Assembly (NCBI RefSeq): GCF_000003605.2
Contig: NW_003116453.1
Span: 919,270 to 929,800, forward strand
DNA length: 10,531 bases
Direction of reading: 5' to 3'
Source of the DNA: Saccoglossus kowalevskii
Taxonomy: Eukaryota > Hemichordata > Enteropneusta > Harrimaniidae
How positions within the stretch are numbered: position 1 is the first letter of the stretch; each line of letters opens with the position of its first letter. The notes under the pieces were generated by a model. It was given only the letters and a program-made list of their open reading frames with translations. It had not been told where the DNA came from and did not search any database. Made by a program: the position numbers and the translations under genes. Below, piece by piece: positions 1 to 9,000 of the stretch.

Positions 1-236
1 TTTACTATAATTAGACATAGTCTTTACCTTGCCGTTTATTCGGTGTTATTTGCTTACTTTACTTCCTATGTCGACAGCAACTATGAGTTTAAAAATTATT
101 TCTCAGTACTTATTTGCTGCATTGATGGCGTTTAATCTGTTCCTTGGGTCTGTGCTAATACTATAAGTTCGATGACTTAAACTGCAATCTGAATACTTTT
201 ACTTGATTTACCAACGTTTGCTTTGTTAATTTCCAG

Positions 237-404
237 TCGATGGTGATTGGTCTACTTGGTCCAGCTGGACTGAATGTGATTCGCCATGTGATGGCGGTAA
301 AGCGTTGCGTTATCGTAACTGTTCCAATCCCTTACCAAAGAACGGCGGCGTTACGTGTAACGGTGATCCGGTTGAAATTAAACTTTGTAATACAGAGTCA
401 TGTG
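237..404 (+). CDS. Exon A: complete TSP1 domain
   Basis: A 168-bp exon, entered and left in phase 1, so it is a symmetric, shufflable module. The acceptor is ttaatttccag before 237 and the donor is G|gtaaga after 404. The peptide begins DGDWSTWSSWTEC and has the TSP1 pattern: a tryptophan ladder, CDSPCDGG, an R-Y-R-N-C strand, a GG turn and final cysteines in NTESC. One complete thrombospondin type 1 repeat is encoded. TSP1 repeats are commonly C-mannosylated on the W-x-x-W tryptophans and O-fucosylated at C-[ST]-x-x-C. Here the second site reads C-D-S-P-C, so O-fucosylation is uncertain. Confidence 0.9.
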
Positions 405-3400
405 GTAAGAATAACTGTAATTTGTACGAGCTCGAGTGTAATTTAATTCGATTTTTTTTAGAAAATTACTATATGACTGTTCATTTGGAGACTATTAAAC
501 AATATCTTGAGTGTCAAAAAATAATTAAGAATATACATTGTCAGTCACAAAATATCACGACGCCAAGCAAAATCGTAAAATATGAGGAACCAATAATAAT
601 ATAATCGCAAATATTACGCATGTGTAAACTCGAAAATATCACCCTTGTACGGCATATCTGTCTGGCACCTAACACGAGTTTACGCATTGGTTAAGTTATG
701 GAACTGATAAATAAACAAACGATGTTTGTGTGTTATTCGTAGATGGCGTATGTACAACACCGTTTGTGTACGACAGTTGCGTGAGTCAAAGATGTCCGCT
801 GAGTTGCAGTGATCTACAGGAAGGCTATGGTTGCAATATCGATGATGAATGTGTGGGTGGTTGTAGATGTCCAGAAGGTTACTTGGAAGATTATGGTGGA
901 TGTCGACCAATCAGCGAATGTAATTGTATTGACAAAGATAATAATATTTACCTACCAGGTCCAATGGAGTTAGCAGATGATTGTCGACAATGGTAATAGT
1001 TTAATAAATTCTTTCCTTTACTTGGAATATTATCCTCGTTCGCAGAAGGCTTAAACAACGTGTAGAGTAATCATTCATGCATTTGTCACGTAATCCCTGC
1101 CCAAACAAACATTCTATAATTACCAAACAACGGTAATAGTTTGATAAATTCTTTCCTTTACTTGGAATATTATCCTCGTTCGCAGAAGGCTTAAACAACG
1201 TGTAGAGTAATCATTCATGCATTTGTCACGTGATCCCTGCCCAAACAAACATTCTATAATTACCAAACAATTATGCGTTTTGTTTTTATTCGCTATGTAA
1301 ACATATGCATGTTGTAGCCGAGCATTTGTCAGGACATATGTTAGTATGGCAGAACAACGGTGCACTCTTGTAATAACATAGCAGCTTGCTTGCTACGTAA
1401 CTTGCGTAACATTGCGCAAAGACTACCACTGGTTAATACTGTGCATTCAATTTGCGCTCAATCCCATTACCTTGTGACCATATTAACACAACTATAATGG
1501 CTAATACAAAACATAACATAGCTTGTTGTGTAATATATTCTAAAAATTACGTTATAGTATATAGATTACGTTATGGTACATATATTTTGTTATGGTACAA
1601 ACAATGTATATAGATTACGTTATGGTACATAGATTACGTTATTGTATATATATTACGTTATGGTACATAGATTACGTCATGGTACATAGATTACGTTATT
1701 GTTTATAGATTACGTTATGGTACATAGATTACATTATTGTATATAGATTACGTTATGGTACATAGATTACGTTATTGTATATAGATTACGTTATGGTACA
1801 TAGATTACATTATGGTATATAGATTACGACTCAGATATGTTATGGAGATCACGATATCTTTATACATTATGATATGTTGTGGGGATTAAGCTATGGTATA
1901 GGTATTACGATATGTTATATAGAGTGATCACGATATGTTCATCTCTATGATACTAGTACATAAGAATGTTACGTTGCATTGTCTATGTATTATTACAGTA
2001 CCTGTCTCGATGGGCGTCTGCAGTGTGAAGAACGTAACTGTTCTATAGACTGTACATGGAGTTCGTGGTCAGTGTGGTCAGGTTGCAGCACTTCGTGTAA
2101 CAACGGAACAAGGACGCGATTTAGGTCAGTATAAGGTAGTTAGAATGAGCCCAGACGTCCCGGGCAAGAAGTAAATTTCGCTTTATTTTTTCTTCAAAGC
2201 GTGTTCTTGTACTTGTCCGTATCTATAATTATATGTCTTCCTGTTGTAGGTGTCCCAGTAACCCAGCAGTATCAGGTGGTGGTAAACTTTGTGAAGGGGA
2301 AACTGAAGAAACGTTGCCGTGTTTCTTAACAGAGTGCCCGGATGTATGTGTCATAGATGACGTAGAATACGAAGATGGTCAAATAGTTTCAGCAGATGAC
2401 TGCAATGAATGGTATAGTTTTTATACATTCATTATTACTCAGCATTCAACGAATTGACATTGGAATATATTAAAACAAACCATACGATTGGTCATTGGAC
2501 TGTATACTATAATACCCTGCACATCATGAACTATTCCCAGAGTTACGTTATTTGTGAAATGATTCAACGGACTATTCGTTGCCGCGCATGCGTACGCGCT
2601 AAAATATTTGCAAATGGCGGCGTTAATTGTGCCACACCGATTCACATTCACACTTGGCTCTATCTTTATTGAGAAACTATTGCATCGAATTTGGCACTCC
2701 CGTGGGTATAAAACTGTTCACACTTTTGAACACTATGGCGCCCTAGGGGAGGGGAACTAACAATAAGACAATATCATACTTTTCCTCATAGTAAATTATC
2801 GGGCGATTTAGTCACGGTGTTATACTTTTTATCGGCCTGCATATCATTTTGCGAAAATCGGGAATTAGTAAAAATAAAAGCATAACAATATTAAAGGAAC
2901 TAAAAATAAAAGTTCATAGAAAGAATTGTCAACTTTACAATCCATTCGGAGAGGATTTTACCAGTATGTTCGTTAGTTTGCTGGTTGCATAGAGTCGACT
3001 CTAATATGGCGATGTTGGTTCATGACCAATATAAGTTTCGGGCGTTTATATCTCGAATAAATAACCTATGCAGATGGATATGATTATATTTACAAATAAA
3101 AAAAGTGTTCTTTTTTGTTTGTTTTTCTAGTCGGTGTATAAATAACACTAAAGTGTGCATAGAATACGAGTGTGCAGGTAGGGAGTGTCTAAATACTAAT
3201 AACGTAAGTTTACATTGTACGTCATAATGGCGTGTTTTGCGCATGTGCAAGGATTGTACTGAGAACTAGTCTTTTTATACATGACAGGCATGACGTCAGC
3301 ACCACAACCCTGTACACTGGCAACGATAACTCGCAATATTACCAAGGAGAACGGTTGCTCTCGTGACAATGTGGAGATACAGATATGTCTGGGTGCATGC

Positions 3401-4220
3401 CATTCATCAACAAAACCGATTCCAGAATACCCGTATTTTATGAGTGATTGTCCATGTTGTAATGGTATACTGAGAGAAGATGGAATGTTCGGTACGTTGG
3501 TGCTGATGTGCCCGGATGGCTCTACGCGGGAAGAAGCGTTTCCTCTTTTCAATGGATGTCGGTGTAGCAGTTGTTTTGATGGTCAGTAAGTTTATGCGAC
3601 GATAATGTAATCATGTAAACACAAATTAACGATAGTTAACATATAATTCTGCAGGAGACGTGTCACCTATAGTACGTACAAACAACTTTTCAACTAAAAT
3701 ACAAACTTGAATAAAAGACAATACACATAGTGCATGTAGACGACATTCAACCTGTAGTACAAGTGCTTGTATATTTCACCTAAAATACAAATAAAGGACA
3801 ATTCACACAGCACACGCAGACGACATTTCACTATAAAATTCAATAGTTATAGTGCATGCGGACGACATGCAGTATGCAAACGATATTTCTCCTGAACTAC
3901 AAATAAAAGACAATTTACATATAATATGTGCAGGCGACAATTTGGTCTCGTCTATAAAATAATTGACATTCCACTTAAACAACAATAAGCGCAATTCACA
4001 TATAATATATACGCCAATTCACCTGTAATGCACCCGTACGACATTTTAACTAAAACAGACGACATTTCGCCATCCACAATTTTATGAAATACAGACTGAT
4101 GATGTTCTAATACACCAAGTCGCCAAGACAACTCAATATTATTACAACAACTTAAAATTATCTTTTTTTACAGAAACACAGCGTGAATATTTAGAATCAT
4201 CTGAAGAAGAAATTGTTTGA
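237..4220 (+). CDS. SCO-spondin-like secreted protein, 3' end of gene (7 exons, 5' partial)
   Basis: Join 237-404, 743-992, 1999-2124, 2250-2411, 3131-3177, 3288-3581, 4174-4220. Every junction is GT-AG, phases match (1,2,2,2,1,1), and one open frame of 364 residues ends in TGA. Seen domains in order: TSP1 (WSTWSSW), TIL-type cysteine-rich module, VWC-like (ADDC), second TSP1 (WSSWSVW), second VWC-like, then a C-terminal cystine knot (CTCK). This order is known from the carboxyl end of SCO-spondin, a giant extracellular glycoprotein, and related mucin/VWF-type proteins. The product should be secreted and disulfide-rich; CTCK domains usually mediate dimerisation. The signal peptide and most of the protein lie upstream of the window, so otogelin, hemolectin or other TSP1-rich relatives cannot be excluded. 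Spliced coordinates are inferred from consensus sites and domain continuity, not from transcripts. Confidence 0.85.
405..742 (+). other. Intron between exons A and B
   Basis: A 338-bp intron running from gtaaga to ttcgtag. An open frame continues from exon A to about 604, but its residues lack the cysteine pattern and low-complexity AT-rich sequence takes over, so it is read-through rather than coding. Nothing else is seen in it. Confidence 0.8.
743..992 (+). CDS. Exon B: TIL-type module and start of VWC-like domain
   Basis: A 250-bp exon with acceptor gttattcgtag before 743 and donor TG|gtaata after 992. It reads D-G-V-C followed by about 60 residues with many cysteines, including CPLSC, GCNIDDECVGGC and CRCPEGY, the typical trypsin-inhibitor-like (TIL) spacing. 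It then runs into CNCIDKDN and ends at ADDCRQ, the start of a VWC-like segment. Reading past the donor gives TGG TAA, an immediate stop, which supports splicing here. The last codon (TG) is completed by T at 1999 to give cysteine. In SCO-spondin and mucins, TIL modules alternate with VWC-like pieces in the same way. Confidence 0.88.
992..1270 (+). repeat. Tandem duplication, 140-bp period
   Basis: Copy 1 (992-1130) and copy 2 (1132-1270) differ at only about two positions: taata versus tgata near 1002/1142, and cgtaatcc versus cgtgatcc near 1090/1230. The duplication begins at the last base of exon B, so it includes the 5' splice site. Near-identity suggests a recent event. Open frames on the - strand here are simply the repeat translated twice. 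Confidence 0.95.
993..1998 (+). other. Intron between exons B and C, repeat-rich
   Basis: A 1006-bp intron that contains the 140-bp duplication at its left and the 19-bp minisatellite at 1547-1830. The part from 1271 to 1546 is AT-rich unique sequence in which I see no exon or RNA gene. Confidence 0.85.
1547..1830 (+). repeat. 19-bp minisatellite (agattacgttatggtacat), degenerate to about 1940
   Basis: About 14 tandem units of 19 bp lie in the intron between exons B and C. Many neighbouring units alternate between endings ggtacat and tgtatat, giving a 38-bp higher-order unit. The array decays to the right into weaker copies (cacgatatgtt, tacgatatgtt) up to about 1940. It is noncoding. Confidence 0.92.
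1999..2124 (+). CDS. Exon C: end of VWC-like and first half of second TSP1
   Basis: A 126-bp exon, too short and open-ended to stand out as an ORF, found by splice sites and frame. The acceptor is tgtattattacag before 1999 and the donor is AG|gtcagt after 2124, both phase 2. The peptide starts C-T-C-L-D-G-R-L-Q-C, the classic VWC end motif, then enters TSP1 with CTWSSWSVWSGCSTSC and NNGTRTRF. The TSP1 domain is split by a 125-bp intron just after its C-x3-C loop. The CSTSC site fits the O-fucosylation consensus. Confidence 0.86.
2250..2411 (+). CDS. Exon D: second half of TSP1 and start of second VWC-like
   Basis: A 162-bp exon with acceptor tcctgttgtag before 2250 and donor TG|gtatag after 2411, both phase 2. 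It completes TSP1 with R-C-P-S-N-P, a GGGKLCEG turn and final cysteines in PCFLTEC. It then starts a VWC-like segment, CVIDDVEYEDGQ, ending at ADDCNE. The split last codon TG|T again gives cysteine, exactly as at the end of exon B. Confidence 0.87.
2412..3130 (+). other. Intron between exons D and E
   Basis: A 719-bp intron from gtatag to tttctag. Short open frames occur on both strands at 2439-2672, but they overlap each other, lack domain patterns and have no splice support. No repeats were noticed. Confidence 0.8.
3131..3177 (+). CDS. Exon E: 47-bp micro-exon finishing the second VWC-like domain
   Basis: A 47-bp exon with acceptor tttgtttgtttttctag before 3131 and donor G|gtaggg after 3177. 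It is entered in phase 2 and left in phase 1. It reads C-R-C-I-N-N-T-K-V-C followed by I-E-Y-E-C-A, which is the CxC...C...C end of a VWC-like module. N-N-T is a possible N-glycosylation sequon. The exon is supported by frame matching on both sides, although it is short. Confidence 0.8.
3288..3581 (+). CDS. Exon F: C-terminal cystine knot (CTCK)
   Basis: A 294-bp exon, entered in phase 1 after the acceptor tttttatacatgacag. About 98 residues contain the CTCK cysteine pattern: PCTLATITRN, then NGCSRD, then CLGAC, then SDCPCCNG, then a CPDGS strand, then GCRCSSC. This matches the C-terminal knot of SCO-spondin, mucins and von Willebrand factor, which links subunits into dimers through disulfides. 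N-I-T is a possible glycosylation sequon. Two overlapping donors follow, gtcagt at 3582 and gtaagt at 3586. I chose 3582 because it gives the longer tail and because exon C also uses gtcagt. Confidence 0.88.
3582..4173 (+). other. Last intron of the SCO-spondin-like gene
   Basis: A 592-bp intron from gtcagt to ttttttacag. Most of it is the degenerate repeat described at 3690-4080. No coding potential is seen. Confidence 0.75.
3690..4080 (+). repeat. Degenerate repeat, about 50-bp unit
   Basis: Diverged copies recur of a pattern like acatttcacctaaaatac, aaataaaagacaattcacat, then a tgcatgcagacg end. Clear copies start near 3691, 3772, 3823, 3882 and 3966. The hallmark ends (gcagacgacat, gcggacgacat, gtagacgacat, gcaggcgacaa) repeat at irregular spacing, which suggests an old array with indels. 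Confidence 0.7.
4174..4220 (+). CDS. Exon G: terminal exon, acidic tail and stop
   Basis: The acceptor is tatcttttttacag before 4174. Joined in phase 1 to 3581, it reads E-T-Q-R-E-Y-L then ESSEEEIV and TGA at 4218-4220, a hydrophilic, acidic tail after the last CTCK cysteine. If the alternative donor at 3586 is used, the frame shifts and stops at TGA 4184-4186 with the tail GQNTA. Either way the CTCK is intact. The long pyrimidine tract supports the acceptor, but the exon has no domain support of its own. Confidence 0.65.
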
Positions 4221-4473
4221 TCTTTGTGTTTACATGTAGTTGTCATTTCTTTCCTTTGTTTCCTCTTTAGCACTATATGATGTTATATTTACTGAATATA
4301 AATAGCATTTCTTATCAGATATGAAGTGTGATTCTCTATTCCCAGTGTTGCTAATAACTGTTTGACGTATTGTTAAACAGTTTTATTTTCACTGGCAGTT
4401 AATTTCCCTATTTTGACGTTTTGATCAATTTTCACGAGCATGGCAGGATAACAATGAGTTATATTATTTTTGT

Positions 4474-4556
4474 TTACGGGGAATTATTTTAGCGAATTTT
4501 AACGAAATTAGCGAAATTAAAAACCAGCGAATAATTGATGCGCTTACTGTAATGTG
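4474..4556. repeat. Possible MITE-like remnant with repeated GCGAA motifs
   Basis: The stretch begins tttacggggaatta, contains repeats of the form agcgaatttt, acgaaattagcgaaatta and ccagcgaataatt, and ends cttactgtaa. Sequences built of GCGAA(A/T)TT units ending in TTTACAGTA or similar are, from memory, common dispersed repeats in marine invertebrate genomes. Only one copy is present here, so the call rests on resemblance. Confidence 0.35.
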
Positions 4557-4639
4557 TAGTGTTGATACATGCTATACTGAAATACAGAAAGTATGTATTT
4601 CATTTCGACTATGTCAGACTAAGCGAAATATGGTCATAA

Positions 4640-4680
4640 TAGCTTAATTGGCAGACACCGCTCCGGGCCGTGTTCGGTAG
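4640..4680 (+). other. Weak tRNA-like patch (possible SINE head)
   Basis: tagcttaattgg matches the A box of a tRNA promoter, and tgttcggtag about 30 bases later resembles a degenerate B box. The cloverleaf is not convincing, so a functional tRNA is unlikely. A decayed tRNA-derived SINE is the most that can be suggested. Confidence 0.15.
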
Positions 4681-5022
4681 GTGTACGTAGACGACGAATA
4701 TAACCCATGTCAAAAAACATTGTTTGTTTGTTTACACAAAATACGAGAGCTGTGATACTACACTGAATGAGCTGTACAAATTGTTCTATATTATCGCTTA
4801 CTGGTATTTTGCAATAGATAACAAAGCATGTTATTCTGCTTAAAAAAACTAGTTTACTTTTAAGTTATTTATTTATTTAGCGTGTTGAAAGCATTCGTGA
4901 AATGTATTTCCATGTCAAATCAGTATGCCACTTTCCCTTCCATCCTCTCGCGTCTCTCCTCCAATGACATCCTTTTATTGGAAGACTTCCCCCTAACTAT
5001 CATTCTGTTATAGTTAATTTAC

Positions 5023-5028
5023 AATAAA
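5023..5028 (+). terminator. AATAAA poly(A) signal, candidate for SCO-spondin-like gene
   Basis: First canonical AATAAA downstream of the + strand stop at 4220, implying a 3' UTR of about 0.8 kb. Weaker variants closer to the stop (AATATA near 4295, ATTAAA near 4516) could be used instead. Confidence 0.4.
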
Positions 5029-5585
5029 GTTAGCGTGAATTATAATATGACGCGTGCATCATTCATATGTGAACTCAAACGGCTGATGTGTCATGTCGAT
5101 ATGAGAGCGCCACCACACGATGCATGCAATGTTTATGGTCAAACTACAGAAATTTAATTTGTTAAATTCTGTGAAAAATTAACACGATGTAGATGAATGA
5201 AAGTAATGCCACTCGATAACGTTATTTTCTGTGTAGTCGTTCTTCGTTTAAAATATAGACGCACTACTTATGTGAATGCTTTTTTTTCAATCAATTGCCT
5301 CTTATAAAAGTAGTGTCGTCGTCAGAGGGCGCGAATTACATGAACAGTGTCATGTCGTCTTATTCCTCCATGTTTCATTTGTTATTTATGCTAAACTAGC
5401 ACTATCGACAACAAAATTGCGTTTTCTAATTATTGTAATCCGACTGTTCCTTGTCTGTATCGTTATTAGTATTGAATATGCAATCGGCTTCGTTTTCAAG
5501 GATATGAACTTGGGGCTACGAATATATTGATAAGCTAACAAATGGAGTATATCTACTCAGTCCACGTATGAATACTTATATTACA

Positions 5586-5591
5586 TTTATT
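5586..5591 (-). terminator. AATAAA poly(A) signal for the - strand gene
   Basis: TTTATT on the + strand is AATAAA on the - strand, about 168 bases after the TAA stop at 5759-5761. Cleavage would fall near 5556-5576. Distance and sequence are normal for an animal 3' UTR. Confidence 0.65.
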
Positions 5592-5758
5592 AAAAGTTGT
5601 AACAGTCAAATTACAGAATTAACAGAAGTGTTTCGAAGTGTTTCGACAAATAATCAATTCCTAACTAAAACATATTGTTAGTTATAATAAGTATACGAAA
5701 ACGCGTGTTGCTGGGGACACTGGTAGGTAGGGAAATCTGCAGAAGACTGATTCAGAAA

Positions 5759-6021
5759 TTAGGAGAAATCAAAACCATGGTAGTCACAGCTACCCGATCT
5801 AGGTGAGTTGAGAAATGGTTTCAGCTCCTCGGCGCGATGACCGATAAATTCACAACACAAACGAGAACAGAAGAATCGCTGGCCACATCCAATACCCACA
5901 ACAAACGATGACTTCATAGAGCACCTCATACATGGGATCACCGGCATATTATTTCTCATGATCACGTGCCTGCTGCTCAACAGTCCATATATGGTATGGG
6001 GTGGTCTCAGACGTCTTTTAC
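5759..6021 (-). CDS. Terminal exon with cysteine cluster and NSPR motif
   Basis: A 263-bp exon with acceptor ttactcgtttgcag before 6021 and stop TAA at 5761-5759. It starts in phase 1 as G-K-R-R-L-R-P-P and encodes RNNMPVIPCMRC, then GCGQRFFCSRLCC and IGH, then LNSPRSGSCDYHG, ending GFDFS. The cysteines and histidine probably bind zinc. The segment resembles the C-terminal end of prokaryotic pRiA4b ORF-3-like proteins (ARN.PP.IPC..C ... C..C...H ... VNSPR.G.CGY.G). FCS..C also recalls FCS/MYM fingers. A poly(A) signal follows about 168 bases downstream. Confidence 0.85.
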
Positions 6022-9000
6022 CTGCAAACGAGTAAGAATAATTAACACTTCACCGTCATTTATGAATTCAAAAAATCATGAATGTGATATTATGTCTGTC
6101 TCATTCGTTAGTCAGTTTTCATTGTAATATGCAAATACACAGCGCTTCTTTAATGGAAAAACTGTTCGAAAAGTTGATTAGTCAAAACGTCGACTTCGTT
6201 TTGTTCCGCAGATATCGTTTTGATCTGTAGTCGTCAATCAATGAAGATTATGTTTTTAGAGAAGTTACGGTATTCTAGCATTCTAACCAAGCATCGATTT
6301 GAGCTCAGACCACTAAATTAGTGGTCTGAGATTTGAGCGACGTTGCTTTCACTCTCGTCATAGTGACGTCATAGATAAAAGTGCCCGTCACCAAGGGCGC
6401 GATTGTAGGAATGCTGTAAACTGGATTTAATCAAGTAATAATATAAAATTTACATGATGGCCAAAATGGGTAGCTATACACATACCCGGCTTCCGATCGA
6501 GACGTAGTTAGACAGTCACAAGTTTCAGTGTAGTTGGGCATTTTATGTTTCATAATTAAAATACATGCTTCATACACCTGTTAGTAAGAGACTCCCTATC
6601 CGCGCTTCATCAACCTGCAGCAGCACATGTACAGCGGTGTCTTGTGATAGGAATTGATTGCTTCGATTTTTAAGTTCTATTATATTTCCCAGATTTTAAG
6701 AGTGAGAAAATTTACATTTTAGGGTGTCTGTGGAAAGACAAATTAAAAATGCATACATGACAGACAATGTGGATTTTTCCTATGTTGCCTCATTACCAGT
6801 GTGCCCGAGAGGATCACTTGTTTAAATACGGGTATGTGAGACACCAAATTTAGCTGAAAATCGTGGCGCGGAAGATCAAATTCCTTAAAAACTATGCCTC
6901 TTGTCAAGAAAATTCCACGCCTTGAAACAAATATTCAAAGAATCTCACTTCTTACGTGGTTTAAACATGGCTTTGATTCCTGAAAATGTTATAAACATAA
7001 TTTAGCCGTTGGTAGATTATCCACCACACTTCATTGCGCGCACTGTGAGAAATAACAGTATTGGGCACCGCGGTTAACGTACATTCACTTGACAAAGACA
7101 ATGTCGAGGTGTCTAACCACTAAAGATCATTTGCATGTGCGCATTTTTATGTTTCGCTTCCAATAACTTATTTTATTTTAGAAAACTCTTCTGTGTTTGG
7201 TTTCGTGATTCTGTACTACCAGGGTCAATAAAAGGTTTTGCATACAAAAGATGTGTCATTACGAATACATACCTAAATGTTCGACAGTAACTGGCGTTCC
7301 GTTTTCATCATCAGTGGAACCATAGTCGTACATTATAGTATCGTCATCTTGTAGATAGCCATGTAATTCAGTCTCTAAGGGTCTCTCAGTGGAACCAGGT
7401 GTACACTCGAGTGCATCCTTTGTCGATTTAATGATGATAGCGGGGTCCTGGAAAAGAGGAATAAATTAGTACTTAAGGTAAAGATGCAGTTTACCTGACA
7501 GGTATTTTAATTAGTTAATTAGGAAACCAAGATGACCTCCCTTGTCCACAAAACTATAGATTTTCGGAAAGCTTATTATATGAATTTTTAAATTGTGTTA
7601 GTATTTTCTTATGGTCACTGTAGTTTGAAATATGCACAAAAATGTGTTGTTTTTTTGGTCAAAGGTGATTTAAAAAAAAAATAGCTCCTAAACCATGCTT
7701 CTGTTTCCTGTCAAAATTGGTTTATGGGTACATCTGTTTATTATGAAGAAAGTGCCGTCTTGAAAACTGTCTACCAGTTGTCAATTTTGAAGGGCAGATA
7801 TGGGTACATCTGTTTATTATGAAGAAAGTGCCGTCTTGAAAACTGTCTACCAGTTGTAAATTTTGAAGGGCAGCAGCCCAAATTTCACTACTTCAAGTTT
7901 ATGCATATATTAACACCCAGGCTAGTTGTCTGTACGATTGTTGTAACACTGTTCAACCAAAAACAATACCCCGACGACGTTTTGAAGATAAACACATTGT
8001 CAATCATTTGTGAAAATTTCAAAACGAAAGGTCAAAGTTCTGGGATGTGCACTAAAAAGAAGCTGAGATAATTGCTAATAACAATTCACTTAGTAAGTTT
8101 GCTAATGCTCATTATTAAAATGGCTGTAACAGTTTCAAATTTAAATGTATTATCGTTTTGTTTATTCAAATATAAAATTAAGTTGATCAAATCTTCTAGA
8201 AACATTTATTATTTTATACAGACATAATTGCATAAGTAAATTGATCCTAGTTGAGGTTAATGACACGTGAAATGCGATGTGGACAATTGACATTCATGAC
8301 ACAGAAAATAAAACATTGATTCTGCGCTGAAAGGCCGTCAGAGAGATGCTTAGCTCCTCAAGATGCGGACGTATTTGACATAGATGGCGCCCTTTAGAAA
8401 CCCGGACGCAACCCCGCGGCCGTCTTTTTCAACTTGAATTGAATTGAATATAGCGTGTATGCAATGCTTTCAGTGTCCACATTTCGGTGACAGTCTTCAC
8501 AAATTGACACTAAGATAAGAAATGTTTCATTAAAAATAAAAATAGGAGATCGATAGTTACAGCTATTGACACTATGTATATGTATTTATCGGTGGTCATT
8601 AATCGTGAGAATAGATTTGGCAGCGCCTATTTTTGGAGTCTGATATGTAGGCGTGAGTACTCACCGGCCGGCCAGCCGAACGGAAGAGAAGGGCGCAACT
8701 CACGCGACCACGTCAGGCTACGTCTGCTGGTGACGATTACAAGTGTTTAAAGCGAATTTCATGTAAATAAACAATGTATTTTGCACGCGTTGTATACGTC
8801 GCTATGAGTCCCATATCGAACAGGTAGTAATAATGCCGGGTCCAAACGTTGGGGTTATGTCGTCGAAAGATTCAAACGACCAAATACACTGGTTGAATAC
8901 CCATTGTTGAAACCAGACTCACCTTTTGAAAATTACTATGTGTGTAGAGTTCCATGTTACGACTATGCGTACTTAGGCAGCATTGCATCCAGGTGAAACG

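Larger units (their letters stand above)
4221..5758. other. Convergent intergenic region and 3' UTRs
   Basis: A 1.5-kb stretch between the stop codons of two convergent genes. It holds a poly(A) signal for each strand, a possible small element with GCGAA motifs near 4474-4556, and a weak tRNA-like patch near 4640-4680. An 84-codon open frame on the + strand (5276-5530) is hydrophobic and unsupported. I see no RNA gene or coding exon. Confidence 0.7.

Noticed and set aside
405-604. Continuation of the exon A open frame to 604
   Set aside because: A good gtaaga donor falls right after the last TSP1 cysteine, and the following residues lack cysteine spacing and become AT-rich low-complexity sequence.
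1001-1365. Two - strand open frames sharing long identical stretches
   Set aside because: They are the 140-bp noncoding duplication translated twice, inside an intron of the + strand gene.
1547-1830. CRISPR-like array
   Set aside because: Units are directly contiguous 19-mers without unique spacers, in an animal intron.
2454-2672. A 72-codon + strand open frame between exons D and E
   Set aside because: It has no domain pattern, overlaps an opposite-strand frame of equal length, and the flanking exons splice across it in frame.
3196-3552. A 118-codon - strand open frame
   Set aside because: It is the antisense shadow of the CTCK exon, whose + strand frame has the clear cystine-knot pattern.
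5276-5530. An 84-codon hydrophobic + strand open frame
   Set aside because: It has no family resemblance, no splice or promoter support, and hydrophobic content expected from T-rich sequence; it lies in the convergent intergenic region.
8655-8740. GC-rich island with donor-like ggtgagt and cgtgagt on the - strand, considered as an extra exon
   Set aside because: The neighbouring exons already join in phase 0, and entering from the available acceptor (caccag) meets a TAG within three codons.
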